A stretch of 64,000 bases of DNA from Litsea cubeba (Eukaryota > Streptophyta > Magnoliopsida > Laurales > Lauraceae). Under the pieces are notes generated by a model that saw only the letters and a list, made by a program, of their open reading frames with translations, did not search any database and had not been told where the DNA came from. Shown here piece by piece: positions 23,986 through 36,380 of the stretch. Each line of letters starts with the position of its first letter. Positions within the stretch are counted from its first letter, which is position 1. The translations under genes and the position numbers were made by a program. The stretch spans positions 817,558-881,557 of the forward strand of contig CM022949.1 of the NCBI GenBank assembly GCA_012931725.1, given 5' to 3'.

Positions 23986-26696
23986 TTTTCTTTGAACGGG
24001 TTCTTAAGGAAGATCCCTAGATTATTTGTGCAGAAAATGCCTTCTAATCATATGGTGTTCCTGGAATCTGAGGAGTTTCAGGAGGTGGAGATGGGCCCAT
24101 TTGCCCTTCTCTGAACCTTCACTACCATAAAAAGAGAGATGATGTTGGTGAGTTCCATGATTCTTTTTTCCCACATAGCGAGGATTTTGTTGTAACCTAC
24201 ATATATATATTTATATTTATCAGGCAAGTTTGTAGAAATATAAAGTTCAATGGATGGCCCAGAAATGGGTTTTGGTGACAAATACTCTTCTATTCTATCT
24301 GTATAGGCTGTTTTTATATGAAAGAAAATTCTTGTGCCTTCTCCTATCTTTTATACTCTCAGTGCTCATGCAAAAGACAGTCCCACTCCCATCTCCACAG
24401 AAAAAAAAATAAAAAAAAATAAAGAAAAAAACAAGACAACACAAGATTGCAATCCTTCTGAGCCTAGGGCCATCTGGGGTGCACTGTGTTTGACTGCTGT
24501 GATAGGATTATACCAATCCAATGGACTCTGAGATATGTTGTTGTTACTGGAGGCTAAAAACAATCCTTGTCATCTATTGTTCTGCCGAGTGAATGTTTAG
24601 AAAGCTATTAATGGCCAATAGATCATGTATCAGTCACCTAAAAGGCCTGTTAATCAAAGGCTGGGCTTCTTTTTCTGGAGGATTCTGGTGCTGATCAAAA
24701 TTTTGTCTCAACCCATATGATTGATCATTGTAAGATGGGTTTGAGATTAAGATGCAAGTGATGATACCGGCCTGAGATTTGAAACCTCTTTGAAAAAAAA
24801 GTCTTGCCATTTGAACCTACAGCAGATTTTTCACTGGTGTTATTCTTGTGGTTCTGTGTCGCCCATGAATTATGAGACATGGCTCAGGATGGCAATTGCC
24901 AATCGTTAACGTTCTGGCCCAAAAATTTCGGATATAGGTCTTGACTTTTGAGTTTGATTGAGATTAGTGATTGGATTCAGGACCACAGTTGCAGATCTGT
25001 TGGTTAATCAAGTGAGGTCCGGGTCCAGTTGGGTCCATACCTAGTCTGAGTCCACCGTTTTTTTTAAAATGGACAGGCCCAAGTCTTCCATTTGAATAAG
25101 TGCAGTTTAGAGGCGGGGTTGCATTTTCAGATCGAACAAATCTTATACTGATTGAGACATGGGTTATGCAAATTTGAAAGTCAGATCTACGATCTCAAAT
25201 TGAGTAATGGAGCCGGTCCATATGGGGATCGAAAAGGGGAACATTGCTGCTGCTTTAGGCAGGGCTAGACAGTCCCCAGTCGTTTGATTTATTAAAAAAA
25301 AAAAAAAAACGCCTCTTCTAATTCGGTCAATTGGGATGCATGATCATCTTGAAAGTTCATTGGATGGAAAGATCTATATAAGAATCTTATAATTTCAATT
25401 TGGGGGGCGGGGGTGTTTGAAAAGTGGGCCCCATTATAAAAAAAAGTTAGTGGTGGGAAAACGGGAGTTTTTAAAGTGGGGCGTTTTGGAGAAATACCCA
25501 TAAATACACACATGCAGGTGTATATATGTAAATGGACGAGTGTGTGTAATCTTTCTAGTTGAGAGACACCTCTTAGACAATTATCTAAATTATATTTTCA
25601 TTTTCCATTGGATTGAAATTCATAAGAAATGCAACTTAAGAAATTGTTAAAATTTTGATACTAGTTGTAATGCACCGATTGGGATATATACTTTTTTGGC
25701 CAACTATCTAATCCAGCATGAAACCTTTTCAGCAAGACTATTTCCCATGTTGGTGTTCATATAATATCTTATTCTTGTTATTTATTTATTTGGTAAGTAG
25801 TATCTTACTTATGTTAAGGAGAGTGGGAACTCCATAGTAGGGCTCGCCTATTAAAAATCAGAACTACTTAAAATGAATGTCCTGTCATTTAATACAATGT
25901 ACTCAAATCTTACTTTAGCATGAGTTTGTCCCACCATAAGATTGAGAACATGATTACTCATGTGAGTAATACATATGATTAATAATGCATGAGTTGCTTG
26001 GGACATCGAGTGGCGAGCAGGACTACATGAGTTTGAGTTCTTGTAGGAGCAAATAAATAAATAAATAAAAATAATGCATAAGACACTGGTAATCACATTA
26101 TTAATCATATTGTAGTAATCACATCATTAATCATACACTCAATCTTACTATGTGACCAACTCTTATTAGAGTAATTTTTTGGACTTTCTATTGACGGGTA
26201 GAGCATCCATTTTGACTTTAAGCTATTCAGACTTCCAATAGATGAACCTACTATATAGTTCCACTTGCATAGCACTCTTACACAATCTAGTCTCAAACGT
26301 TTCTATACCAGCGGAATATCCCAAAATAATTTCTGCCTAGGATCGAACAAATTGATTCCCTTCCTGTGTTCACCATGGGTCATTTGTGTTAATCCATAGA
26401 CTTCTGAGGCCAACGATTTTATGCAAAGAAAGAAATCAAATTCGAACTACGAACTACGAAAAATGCATATCCTATGATGTCCCAGGCCAGGGATATGGGA
26501 TTAGTGAGAAACGCTTGAAGATATGACCCACTTGGTCCTTCACAACAAATGTGAAAATAAATAACTTTTATATAGATGTATATCTTTACTGGTTGGGATA
26601 GAAAATTGGATACCAAGATGCCCAAATGGAAGAAAATTGATTTAAGGGATAAAATAATAATAATAATAATAATAATAAATTGCTCCGGGATTGGAT
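23986..26696. other. 3' flank of the reductase gene and intergenic DNA
   Basis: The first 300 bp probably include the 3' untranslated region. Beyond this no gene was recognised. A B-box-like GAGTTTGAGTTC followed by an (AAAT)n tail near 26030-26070 may be a SINE relic. An (ATA)n array is at about 26651-26680, immediately outside the left end of the inverted repeat. Confidence 0.45.
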
Positions 26697-28361
26697 TATG
26701 TCAGCAAGAAGTGGAATGAGTTGGGCTGGAAGACTATTGTAAACGACATTTATAGGCTCAGGCCAACCCATTTATTAATTGGGTTGAAAATTTCACGAAC
26801 CCAACTCGTCTCTGACCCACTGCTTTTAAAGGTCGGTAAAGGAATTAGTGATCTGCACTTTTTTTTCTCCTCCTCCCAACCCAACCTGTTTATACTCAGC
26901 GAACCCATTTGCCAAAAACAGTGGAGCATTTGAAATCTGCAACAAAACAGACCCACATTTGACCTGCAGATTTTATGGTTTTGGATTTCGGTCGGCAAAT
27001 CCTGACCAAACTTGTGTTGGTTGGATTCTGTTTGACCCGTCTAGTAAACAGGTCAGATATGAATTTGACCAAAACTCAGGGCCTTTCCCAACCTGACCTG
27101 CTCCCCGCCCCTGGATTGAGGTACAGGCTACATTCAGGATTTGGCAAGGTACATTTAAGCCAATCCAGGTTCAGTTCCACCCAAGTTCTAAGGTCCATTA
27201 TTGGTTCCAATGGGTTAATTATACAATATTAGTAAAATCAAACTTGTTATTGTATTATTTATCCAAGTTGCACCCATAAAATCACAAGTAGGGATGAAAG
27301 CTTGTCACTGACTACCCAAATACCCCAAGGACCTAAGTTTAAAAAGGTTTGGGCCCTGGTCCATGGTTCCATGCCTGAGCACATCACCTTATATCATGTA
27401 TGTGCATATCTATACTAAGTATCTTATTTTTAGTATTTGGCTCTCCAATTGGGTGTAGGCTGGTCATAAATCTAAATTCCGTTTTGATAACCGGTCCAGT
27501 TACAGGACCTGATTTGGGTCTCCTGGTAGTAATTTGGGTTCTGTTAGTAATTTAGGCCAGATCTCCATCCTGTTCTGCGTACCGGTCACCGGAATCTCTA
27601 AGCGGACCCTTTCCCATCAGTTTTTTCAAGCCTGGACCCAGGCCCAAACTGTCCTGGGCTGCTCTAGAAATGACAGCATGGTCACTGTTCCTAGCTCCTT
27701 CTTACATTGCCTTCCCAACCATTGATAATTCAACAAAAAACTAATATGGTGAGCCCCATGTCACAACCTAAGTATTAACTGATCAGTGGCTCATTTTGCT
27801 ATATTCTTCTTCAAATCAAACTGTAAAAGGAGAGCATCAAAATCAAATATCATTAACATATCAGAAGCCATTCTACTTGACAAAACACATAGGACAAGCA
27901 AACAGAGCTCATAGATCCAAATTTGCATACAAAACAACAAACTACATTGATAATGAAAGAGAGAGATTACATAGACTGGCCACCAAATTAGTACATATAC
28001 AAACCCGCACATGCACTACAATACAACCTTTTTTTAGTGACCTAGAGGAGAGACTATGAACCCATCTGAAGACACCCAAAAGCCTAAGTAACCTTTAGGT
28101 GCTCAGTGGAGCCTCTTAAACTACCAACACACACTACAATACAACCTTAGCACACACATACATGAAGAGAAACTCACCGATGTATTATTATTGTTATTCC
28201 TATTAGTGCAATCTCAACAATCTAAAGGTCAGTTGGATGAGAAGAGCAGGTGGTAGAAAAATGAAACGGAGTAAACTGTTTTTATGAAATTCAAGTTTGT
28301 ACTATGGATAGTTTTCTCTCCACTTATTTTCTCCACCTGTTTTCTCCGCATCCAAGCGACC

Positions 28362-28682
28362 CTAAATGTCTCTAACCTCGAAAACACTGTGACTTTTTAC
28401 GACGATGTCATACAGATGGAAGGATTTCAAGTTGTTGAAGTCCCTAGGGAGGGAGATGAGATCAACCGACGATCGCTTGTGGTACTGAATGAGGTCAGGG
28501 TTGTCGTAGTAGCGCTCCCACCCAAGTGCAGTGAGCTTGCGGTCGAGTGATGCATAGGACGTGATCACCTCGTCAGTGGGCTGGTGCACCAGGACCTTGC
28601 GCCGGGCATTGCTGTCGGATTCGCTCGCAGGGTTCTCGACAAGGCGCATCACACCATTTCTGAACACCCAGACTCCTGACAT
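28362..28682 (-). CDS. FPF1: FPF1-like protein, copy 1 (106 aa)
   Basis: Single-exon gene for a small protein of the FLOWERING PROMOTING FACTOR 1 family. The family hallmark segments are all present in order: SGVWVFRNGVMRLVENP (2-18), RRKVLVH (27-33), EVITSY (38-43), LGWERYYDNPDLIQYHKR (53-70), VDLISLPRDF (73-82) and DIVVKSHSVFEVRD (92-105). The length equals the usual 105-115 residues. FPF1 proteins are intracellular and are linked to flowering time and gibberellin-related growth; the biochemical role is unsettled. A TATATAAA box lies at 28796-28803 on the minus strand, 114 bp before the ATG. Copy 2 (36629-36949) encodes an identical protein. The gene is divergent from copy 2, with about 7.9 kb between the two ATGs. 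The antisense frame 28284-28550 is a shadow. Confidence 0.95.
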   Translation of the reverse strand: MSGVWVFRNGVMRLVENPASESDSNARRKVLVHQPTDEVITSYASLDRKLTALGWERYYDNPDLIQYHKRSSVDLISLPRDFNNLKSFHLYDIVVKSHSVFEVRDI

Positions 28683-28795
28683 GTTGATATCTCTTTGTTT
28701 TAGCTGTGAATGAAGTGAAGCAGTGGAAGTAGGAAGTTGGGAGTAGAAGAGAGTGTTTGAGGAATGTGATGAGGAGGGAGGGAGGGATGGAGGCG

Positions 28796-28803
28796 TTTAT
28801 ATA
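28796..28803 (-). promoter_or_regulatory. TATA box of FPF1-like copy 1
   Basis: TATATAAA on the minus strand, 114 bp upstream of the ATG, followed by a CT-rich leader. It sits at the same relative position as the TATATAAG of copy 2. The next base differs between the arms (A here, G there). Confidence 0.7.
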
Positions 28804-29118
28804 CTAGTGAACATGGGATCAAAAGAGAACAACATCTTTTGGGTGGGTGTTTAATTTCCCGGCCCTTTCTTTTTTATACATTGAAATGGCTGATGTGGTG
28901 CTCAGTTGAGAGAGAGGTGGGGTTTCTTTCAAGGATGCTGTATATGTCTTGTTGTCTTGTTGTGAGTACAAATCAACAGTCCCAGCCTATGCTGTTTGTG
29001 TTTTGTCCCCCTTAAACTACTCTTGGATGTTGTATTTTGGGAATTTTACTTACAACCAACTTTTTCTCTCTGTTTTTTTGACAATTACAAATTATTATTT
29101 ATCTTTTTTTTTTTTATA

Positions 29119-29392
29119 GATCATCGTCATCATCATCAAAGTTTTTTCTCAATTATATTGGGTCGGCAACATGAATTCTATTTTTACATTTTGATCTATC
29201 ATGAGCTAAATTTTTAGATATATTACATTTATTTTGATTTATTTTTACTACATTCAGCCATGTCCTCTTCGGCCTACTTATTTTCCTTGGTAGGCGATCA
29301 ACTTGTATAGCTAGGTGTTTCCTTACCGACGCTGTTGCCAGCCTACATTGGACATGCCTAAACTATCCCTAATGAGTTTTTTTAATTTTATC
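29119..29392 (-). mobile_element. RTE-type LINE 3' remnant, left arm
   Basis: Mirror copy of the fragment at 35921-36192. It contains the decayed C-terminal reverse-transcriptase coding text and a (TGA)n tail, seen as CATCGTCATCATCATC near 29122. It lies about 440 bp upstream of FPF1-like copy 1. Because it sits at the same place in both arms, it was there before the duplication. Confidence 0.7.
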
Positions 29393-29505
29393 CCCTAATG
29401 TAACTGACGAAATGCCAATAAGATTGAAAGAAGAATTCTACTAAAGGGTGATTACACTATTTACGACCTATGAAAGTGTTGACTAATCAAAAAGTAAATT
29501 ATGCA

Positions 29506-29650
29506 CAAAAAAATAAGAATGGCCTCTTATCCTAGTGGTAAGAAGCGTCAATTCTTACCTATCCACCCAAGGTTAAAATATGGGCAGCCACATTCCCTCA
29601 CCAGAGGGTTAGAGTCGGACCCCTAAGCCAAGGTAAAAAAAAGAAAAAAA
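29506..29650 (+). mobile_element. tRNA-derived SINE, left arm
   Basis: A tRNA-like head with A-box-like TATCCTAGTGGTAAG (29538-29552) and a decayed B box, AAGGTTAAAATAT, precedes an A-rich tail at 29634-29650. The head resembles the SINE at 55618-55826. A mirrored copy lies at about 35677-35830, so the insertion predates the inverted duplication. Confidence 0.6.
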
Positions 29651-30042
29651 AGCATATGCTCAAAATTTCAAAGCCAGTACACATGTTGACGAAATTCATG
29701 CATTTTAAGGATGATATATGTTTGTAGAGAAATGATTAATTTATGCAGGGCCTTGATTTGTAATTTTGTAAGATGACAGAGGTTTATTATAAATTCCTCT
29801 TCTTCCATTTATTGTTGTTGTTACCAAATAAAGAAAAACATAAAGGATTACTTCTACTGTTTTAGGGCACTGACTCTAAAAAAGGTTAGCATAACCCACA
29901 TGTGAATTTTTCTCAAGCAGTGTACCACTAACCCAGAAAAAGGTGGTTTTGGAAGAGAAACAAAAACAAAAAGCTGGTTTTGGAAGAGAAACAAACAGAA
30001 AGGAAGGAAAGGGGTTTGATGGAGATACAAAAACCGAAATTT

Positions 30043-30330
30043 TTAGGTGTTGACCCTAAATTCCAATTTGGAATGTGGTCTTGATTGATTGATCACCATC
30101 TGCTCTCTAAAGTTGCAGACATACCCACTGCCAAGCCTAAGGTTGATACATTTCTTGTATGCCTTTAGGGTGTTCATATATCCAAATGTTACAGGCATGG
30201 AGATCATTGCCATGGCACCTATTCTCCTCTTTGTCCCTGCTATGAGGTCCAAATGACACTGACATGTGATAACGGCATGATTCAAGTTATGGATAATGCT
30301 TTGCCTATTTTCATGGAACTCCTTGATCCA
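30043..30330 (-). pseudogene. Unrecognised open stretch, left arm
   Basis: An open frame of 95 codons with no in-frame ATG near its start. It begins right after a TGA with WIKEFHENRQSII and continues through DLIAGTKRRIGAMAMIS and FGYMNTLKAYKKCINLR. The mirrored frame in the right arm (34953-35237) stays open with few amino-acid changes. It looks like one exon or fragment of a real protein gene rather than a random frame, but I do not recognise the family. The call of a broken gene is inference. Confidence 0.35.
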
Positions 30331-31807
30331 TCAGGACCACTTTAAAGAATCCCTTCACTGGCTTATACTCTCAAGATCTTTGTTGCTTTTAGTGTTTTTG
30401 TTTTGGAAGTTTTTTTCTGGTTGTTTTACATTTTATATAAAGTCCTCATTAAAAGCCAGTGATTTTGTGGAATTTGAATGAAAAGCTAACATAAAAACTG
30501 ATGCATGAGAGGCACATCTACATCTATGATCAATCTCATCTCTGATTTATACATCCCTACAACAAACCCGCCTTGAGCCCATGCACTAATATGAGAGGCC
30601 CACCTATAATCAATATTTTTTTTTTTGAGGGGGCAAATATGCAAATTACAGCTAGCTAGGTCATTTGGTCCTTTTATATATCTAAATCATTGTTGTTGGG
30701 CTGTGAGTTAGATGCAGAGTTTGGGCCGGGCTTCATCTACATGGACCCGACCCACACCAACCCATATATATTCCCATGAAGATGCGTGGATAGCTAGTAA
30801 ATGTTGGATAAATTCTTATTTTGGTTGAATGTCAAAAAGCAAGCTGTAAAAAAAAAACAAAAAAAAAAAACTTATTTTTGACCTTTTAGGGGTTGCCTTT
30901 TGTCTCCTTTTAACAATTCTCATTCTCATATCCTTCCCCCCAATTTATTGTTTGGTAGATTCCTAAATTCTACCTTTTTATTGGTACTCATTCCACTAAT
31001 GATCTTAGACAATGCTCTCATTACCTCCTTTCTTATTTTTTTAACCCCATGCACTTAAAACTAAAACCTCACTGAATTCCATTTTCCACTACATGCATGT
31101 ATAGGAATATGTGCTATAAATGCTTTCCGCCATATGAAATAATAGAAAATACCAAGGTTCTACTTTTTTTGTTTAAAACGTACAAACTCTAATATATACT
31201 ACAAAGACCTTTGTAGTTAAGAGTATCTTCTATCATGAAAGTTGGATGGAAAAATGCCTGGAAGGATTGGTTGAAACCACTTTTTAAATTGGTTGAGATT
31301 TCTGTCCTTACTTACTGCTTATATGGTTGTAAATCTAATAAAGGTAATGTTCTTGTATTCATCAATTTAGATGTGGGGCTTTTCATGGATGAGGTTATGA
31401 ATCCATCTCACCTATATCAATTGCTTGCTGGGTTTTTATAGTGAAGAATCAACACTTTGTAAATCATTAAAAACACAAAGCATCACCCATATCCACTATC
31501 CAAAAAGATCCTGCACACATTCCATGCTTCTCCTGTATCGCATCAATTTGGGTTTGTTTTTTTTTTATGAGTTCTACTAATGAATTAGAAGATAAATAAA
31601 TCAGTGAATACCCTAACTTTCTAGCTGGCGTTTTTATTTGTAAGTGAGCGCACATGATACTTGGTGAAGAATTAATAGCCTAAGGAAAATCGTATTTTTA
31701 ATGGGGGTACCGATGTTACTAAGGTGACTAAATTAAGGCCGCAACCCACAACATCTTCAATTGAGTTGTACGGACGAGGTTTTTATTTTCACCGATGTCG
31801 CCTACTT

Positions 31808-32289
31808 TAGGGCATGTTTGTGTAATACTTTTCCGTAGAAATTAAAATAGACGGTTTTCAGCAAAAAAATCATTTTTCAGGCATTTGGTGAGGAACAATT
31901 TCACAGAAATGCTTTCCTGAAATGGATTATTCCGAAAACTTCTCCCTCTGTTACTCATTTTTGTTCATTTCAACCCAAAATCCTACAACTCATTCATTTT
32001 TTATTTCTTTAAATAAGTTATTATGTGATGTTGAATAAGTAATATATATGTTATGTTATTTTTCTTCAAAAAATTATTTCATCAATTAAGAAAATTTGAT
32101 TTTCTATAAAGAATCCATAGCCGCACCAAATAACATTAGCACCAGTTCAACGAGGAAATTTTTTTTACACCAAATATGAATTTCTAAATTCTATGAAAAT
32201 GATTTTTCAAGGTTTTCATTTCTATGGAACTTACTGACGTGGCAATTTTCCTTTTCCGCAGAAAGGATGTGTACACAAACGTGTCCCTA
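31808..32289. mobile_element. MITE of about 482 bp
   Basis: The ends are inverted copies. The left starts TAGGGCATGTTTGTGT and the right, on the opposite strand, starts TAGGGACACGTTTGTGT; similarity extends through TTTTCCGYAGAAA-like text. The interior is AT-rich and non-coding. No 8-bp duplication is visible; a TTA/TAA pair at the edges would fit PIF/Harbinger, so the superfamily is left open. It abuts the RNase H remnant. Confidence 0.65.
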
Positions 32290-32294
32290 AAAAT

Positions 32295-32707
32295 ATGGGA
32301 GCAGCTGCATATCTGGCTTTGTTATGTATTTTAATAGTTCTTTTGTGGGTGCAAAGGCAAAAATGGGTCCTTCCACATGCTCATTTAAGGAGGCTAAAAC
32401 AGGGGAGATTCTATATGCAACGAGCATTGCAAGACATTTGGGACTCCCTACAATTCACATTTTGTCCAATGCACTCAAAGTGATAGATCCTATTAATGGA
32501 GCGGAGAAATGGTTTATTTGCCTTTGGATTTTGGACATTGACAACCTTATTTTGCATTTTGATAAAGTTTTCTTTTTAGTCATGTGTTTAAGGATCTTAA
32601 TGTTGAAGCCCATGCATAAGACTGCTAGATTTAGTAGCTTGTCTGTCAAGGCCATGGTGTGGACTGATCTGTTCCCAATATCTTGGCCTATTGTGTTGTT
32701 GTCTTGA
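32295..32707 (+). pseudogene. RNase H-like domain remnant of a plant LINE
   Basis: The frame starting near 32324 reads SFVGAKAKMGP, then AKTGEILYATSIARHLGLP, then IHILSNALKVIDPINGAE, and further on VKAMVWTDLFP. This pattern (small-residue strand, helix with Ala-rich core, then LGLP and a D/N-A-L-x-V segment) matches the RNase H-like domain at the C-terminus of plant non-LTR retrotransposon polyproteins. The preceding strand (GAAAYL) lies in another frame, and expected acidic residues are replaced. It is a dead fragment. Confidence 0.5.
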
Positions 32708-33078
32708 TGTTTCTTATTCGCTTTCTCGGATCAACCAAAGTTTTTAAAAAATTATACCAGAACTGCCTATTACTACTACTGTGGCAGCTGCTAATTTTCC
32801 TTCACTGTATTATTAGAAATACCATTGCTTTGAATTCTATATGTATATAATGAATAAATCCATATGGATATTGATAAAGGGGCTCAGCTGGCATCAGATT
32901 CCATGGCTCATTCCATATCTAATGTCTGATTGGGACACCATAGATTCGGCTAAACGGATCATATACTCGTCACCCGTGCTACGACATGCCCCATCAGCTG
33001 CGTTTGTCTAAAACTTTCTGACATTAAGAAACCCAGAGAGAGAGAGAGAGAGAATCTTGTGGGGACCTCCTCTCTTGA

Positions 33079-33208
33079 GCTAACCTGCTTTTTGGAGAAT
33101 GCAATCTTTTTGTACAAGCCCATGTGAGAAGGGACTCCTCCCTCCCTTCAGGCTTCAGCTAACTTGCTTTTGGAGAATGCAATCTTTTTGTACAAGCCCA
33201 TGTGAGAA
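33079..33208. repeat. Direct duplication of about 52 bp
   Basis: The segment from GCTAACCTGC through CATGTGAGAA (33079-33130) is repeated at 33158-33208 with one base change and one T deletion, a period of about 79 bp. It follows a short (GA)n run near 33036-33052. Confidence 0.85.
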
Positions 33209-34952
33209 TCAGAGAGGACCCCATCTGGAATAGACACCTTTTCCATACTTTAGAATCTCACCAATCTAGGAGGACCATCATCACACAGAAAACTAGAAAA
33301 TTCTGGTCGTCTCCTACTTTGATGAGGCAGACAGGATACTTCACTAGTAAATAACAAATGTTAGTTTCCAAATGGTGCTCTATTTACAAACGTTTCTATT
33401 GCAAAGTTGGATTTATATTCCACCCAACACTTGGATAACTAGAATAAGCAATATAGAAATGTACAGCTCCGACACTTGTGGGGCCTACATGTATCTAAAA
33501 CTATAAAAGATCATAGCCATCCATGAGCTTTTCCTTATCTTCCCTAGTGGTTTGTGTGTTCCTTTCTTAGATGTCCATAGATATTGAGAGAGACAGATTC
33601 TGTGTTGGAAAAAAATTGAAAAATTAGGTAGGATCCAACCCAAAAATACTTGTACCTACCCAAAGGAATATAGTTAAAAAGAGGATGAAATGCTTACTGT
33701 ACCTAACCAAGATTAATAAGCTGCTTCATAAATATTATTGACAGAGACTTCTCATTGAAAGGAGAATAAAGCCCAAAAGTTTATGATGTAGGATCAATTC
33801 CCACAAAAACCAACTTCATTTGATGCTTTAAAGCAACCATTTGTTCTTCATTATGGAAGCTCCGAAAATGACCTAAGTAATAAGAAAATGTACATGATCT
33901 AGATGAAAGCTTTAACATACTCAAATGCTGAATTATGAGCATGATGAGGTATTGTCACCAAAGCAAAGTGTACTAATTAGACTGTTATTCTCCTTATATT
34001 AGTTATTAATCAATCAATTGGGGTTCAAAAGTGACTAATGGAATGTAATTCTTTGAGTGGATTACTGCAATAAGGAGCTTAAACATTAGAATAAAGATAG
34101 GGATATATTTCTCTTGATGATGTAATGCTGTACAAATAAAATGTCAATGATGATGCCTACCAACGCCAGTGGGGTTCAGAGAGTCCATTGGGCCATAACC
34201 TGCCTGGTTTTCCTCATATGTATTTTAGGTTTGGATCTGTTCACTAAATGGGCTAGCCTAGGCTTTTGTTGCAAAGCCTGTAAACCCAATTTGACCAGCC
34301 CATTTAGACCCACTAAAGTCTTCTTTGATTAGCGTGTTTCTTTAAAAAGAATTGATGATGTTAACCTTCCTCATTAAATGGTTAAATATCAGCTCAATTG
34401 ATGATCATAGCTAGCTATCTAGCCTGTTTGCCTTAAAACTGATGGTGGAAACTTATAAATTTGATTAAAGTCCATAGCACCAGGCTTTAGCCAAATCATA
34501 ATTATATGAGCAATGTATGCCTGCGTCAGTGGCGCACAGCCAGGAATTCCTTGCATGGGAAGCCATCAAATGAAGGATGGTTGACTGCCAGAAATTGATT
34601 TAGGGTGTGTTTATTTACATTAGGAGAGGAATAGAATAGGAGTAGGATATCATAATACGATAAAGTTAAAAAAGGAGTGGGTTGAAATAAATTAGTAGAT
34701 GGGTTGTTTTTGCATGCGCTTGCATGTTGCAGGAATGTATAAATCAGAGATGAGATTGATCATAGATGTGCCTCTTATGTATCAGTTTTTATGTTAGCTT
34801 TTCATTCAAATTCCACAAAATCACTGGCTTTTAATGAGGACTTTATATAAAATGTAAAACAACCAGAAAAAAACTTCAAAAACAAAAACATCAAAAGCAA
34901 CAAAGATCTTGAGAGTATAAGCCAGTGAAGGGATTCTTTAAAGTGGTCCTGA

Positions 34953-35237
34953 TGGATCAAGGAATTCCATGAAAATAGGCAAAGCATTATCGATAACTTG
35001 AATCATGCCGCTATCACATGTCAGTGTCATTTGGACCTCATAGCAGGGACAAAGAGGAGAATAGGAGCCATGGCAATGATCTCCATGCCTGTAACATTTG
35101 GATATATGAACACCCTAAAGGCATACAAGAAATGTATCAACCTTAGGCTTGGCAGTGGGTATGTCTGCAACTTTAGAGAGCAGATGGTGAATCAATCAGG
35201 ACCACATTCCAAATTGGAATTTAGGGTCAACACCTAA
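34953..35237 (+). pseudogene. Unrecognised open stretch, right arm
   Basis: Mirror of 30043-30330. The 62-residue core from HLDLIAGTKRR to NFREQMV is identical between arms. Differences are confined to a few positions, such as one Val/Ala exchange near the start and a one-codon deletion after QMV. There is no ATG start. Family unknown. Confidence 0.35.
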
Positions 35238-35676
35238 AAAAATCGGTTTTTGCTTCTCCATCAAACCCATTTCCTTCCTTTTTGTCTGTTTCTCTTCCAA
35301 AACCAGCTTTTTCTGGGTTAGTGACTTAGTGTTACACACTGCTTGAGAAAAATCCACATGTGGGTTATCCTAACCTTTTTTAGAGTCAGTGCCCTAAAAG
35401 AGTTGAAGTAATCCTTCTATTTTTCTTTATTTGGTAACAACAGCAATAAATAGAAAAAGAAAATTTTATAATAAACCTGTCATCTAACAAAAATACAAAT
35501 CAAGACCTTGCATAAATTAATCATTTCTCTACAAACATATATCATCCTTAAAATGCATGAATTTCGTCAACATGTTTACTGACTTTGAAATTTATAAATA
35601 TGATCATTTGTATAATTCTTTCTCTTTTTACTACACATCGACCTCAATATTTTATCTTGTCTACATCTATTTTGTG

Positions 35677-35830
35677 CCCATATTTTTTTTTTCTTAACTC
35701 AGCTTAGGAGTGCTGGGACCCCAACCCTTTGGTGAGAGAAGTAGACCTCGACTGAGGGAAGGCAAGAATTGATGCTTCTGGTGTAAGAGTCCATTCTTGT
35801 TTTTTTGTCCATATATTACTTTTTGATTAA
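35677..35830 (-). mobile_element. tRNA-derived SINE, right arm
   Basis: Mirror of the SINE at 29506-29650, with a T-rich stretch (the A tail on the minus strand) at about 35682-35692 and the decayed tRNA-like head toward 35800. It is shared with the left arm and is therefore older than the duplication. Confidence 0.55.
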
Positions 35831-35920
35831 CCAACATTTTAATAGGTCATAAATAGTCTAATTACCGTTTTGTAGAATTCTTCCTTCAATCTTATTGGCA
35901 TTCGTTAGTTACAATAGGGG

Positions 35921-36192
35921 ATAAAATCAGAAAAACTCAATGGTTTGGGTATGTCCAATGCAGGCTGGCAACATCGTCGGTAAAGAAACACCTGGCTATA
36001 CAAGTTGATTGCCCACCAAGGGAAAGGGGTAGGCCGAAGAGGACGTGGATGAATGCAGTAAAAATAAATCAAAATCAGTGCAACTTATCTAAAAATTTGG
36101 CTCAGGATAGATCAGAATATAAAAATAGAATTCATGTTGCAGACCTAATATAATTGGAAAAAAATTTTGATGATGATGATGATGAACTATAA
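35921..36192 (+). mobile_element. RTE-type LINE 3' remnant, right arm
   Basis: The coding text reads DKIRKTQWFGYVQCR, then VDCPPRERGRPKRTWMNAV, then NLAQDRSEYKNRIHVADL, the conserved C-terminal end of RTE-like reverse transcriptases. It is followed by a (TGA)n tail near 36168-36184. It is truncated at the 5' side, as is usual for LINE copies, and lies about 440 bp upstream of FPF1-like copy 2. Confidence 0.8.
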
Positions 36193-36380
36193 AAAAAAAA
36201 AAGATAAACAATAATTTGTAATTATAAAAAAAAACAGAGAGAAAAAGTTGGTTGTATGTAAAATTCCCAAAATACAACATCCAAGAGTAGTTAAGGGGGA
36301 CAAAACACAAACAACATAGGCTGGGACTGTTGATTTGTACTCACAACAAGACACCCGGCATCCTTGAAAGAAATCCCACC

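Larger units (their letters stand above)
26697..30564. repeat. Left arm of a large inverted repeat
   Basis: The arm matches the reverse complement of 34726-38481 along nearly its whole length, with point changes and small indels. The outer edge lies at ATGTCAGCAAG (26697-26707), paired with CTTGCTGACAT at 38470-38480. The inner edge lies at CTGATTTATACAT (about 30542-30554), paired with ATGTATAAATCAG at about 34735-34747. It contains an FPF1-like gene on the minus strand, a LINE tail, a SINE and an unidentified open stretch, all mirrored in the other arm. Confidence 0.95.
30565..34725. other. Spacer between the arms of the inverted repeat
   Basis: This is 4.16 kb of single-copy AT-rich DNA. 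It contains a MITE candidate (31808-32289), a LINE-type RNase H remnant (about 32295-32707) and a short direct duplication (33079-33208). No intact gene was recognised. Confidence 0.7.

Noticed and set aside
28284..28550. 88-codon frame antisense to FPF1-like copy 1 (and its mirror 36761-37027)
   Set aside because: Lies opposite the FPF1 coding region and its conservation is explained by that gene.
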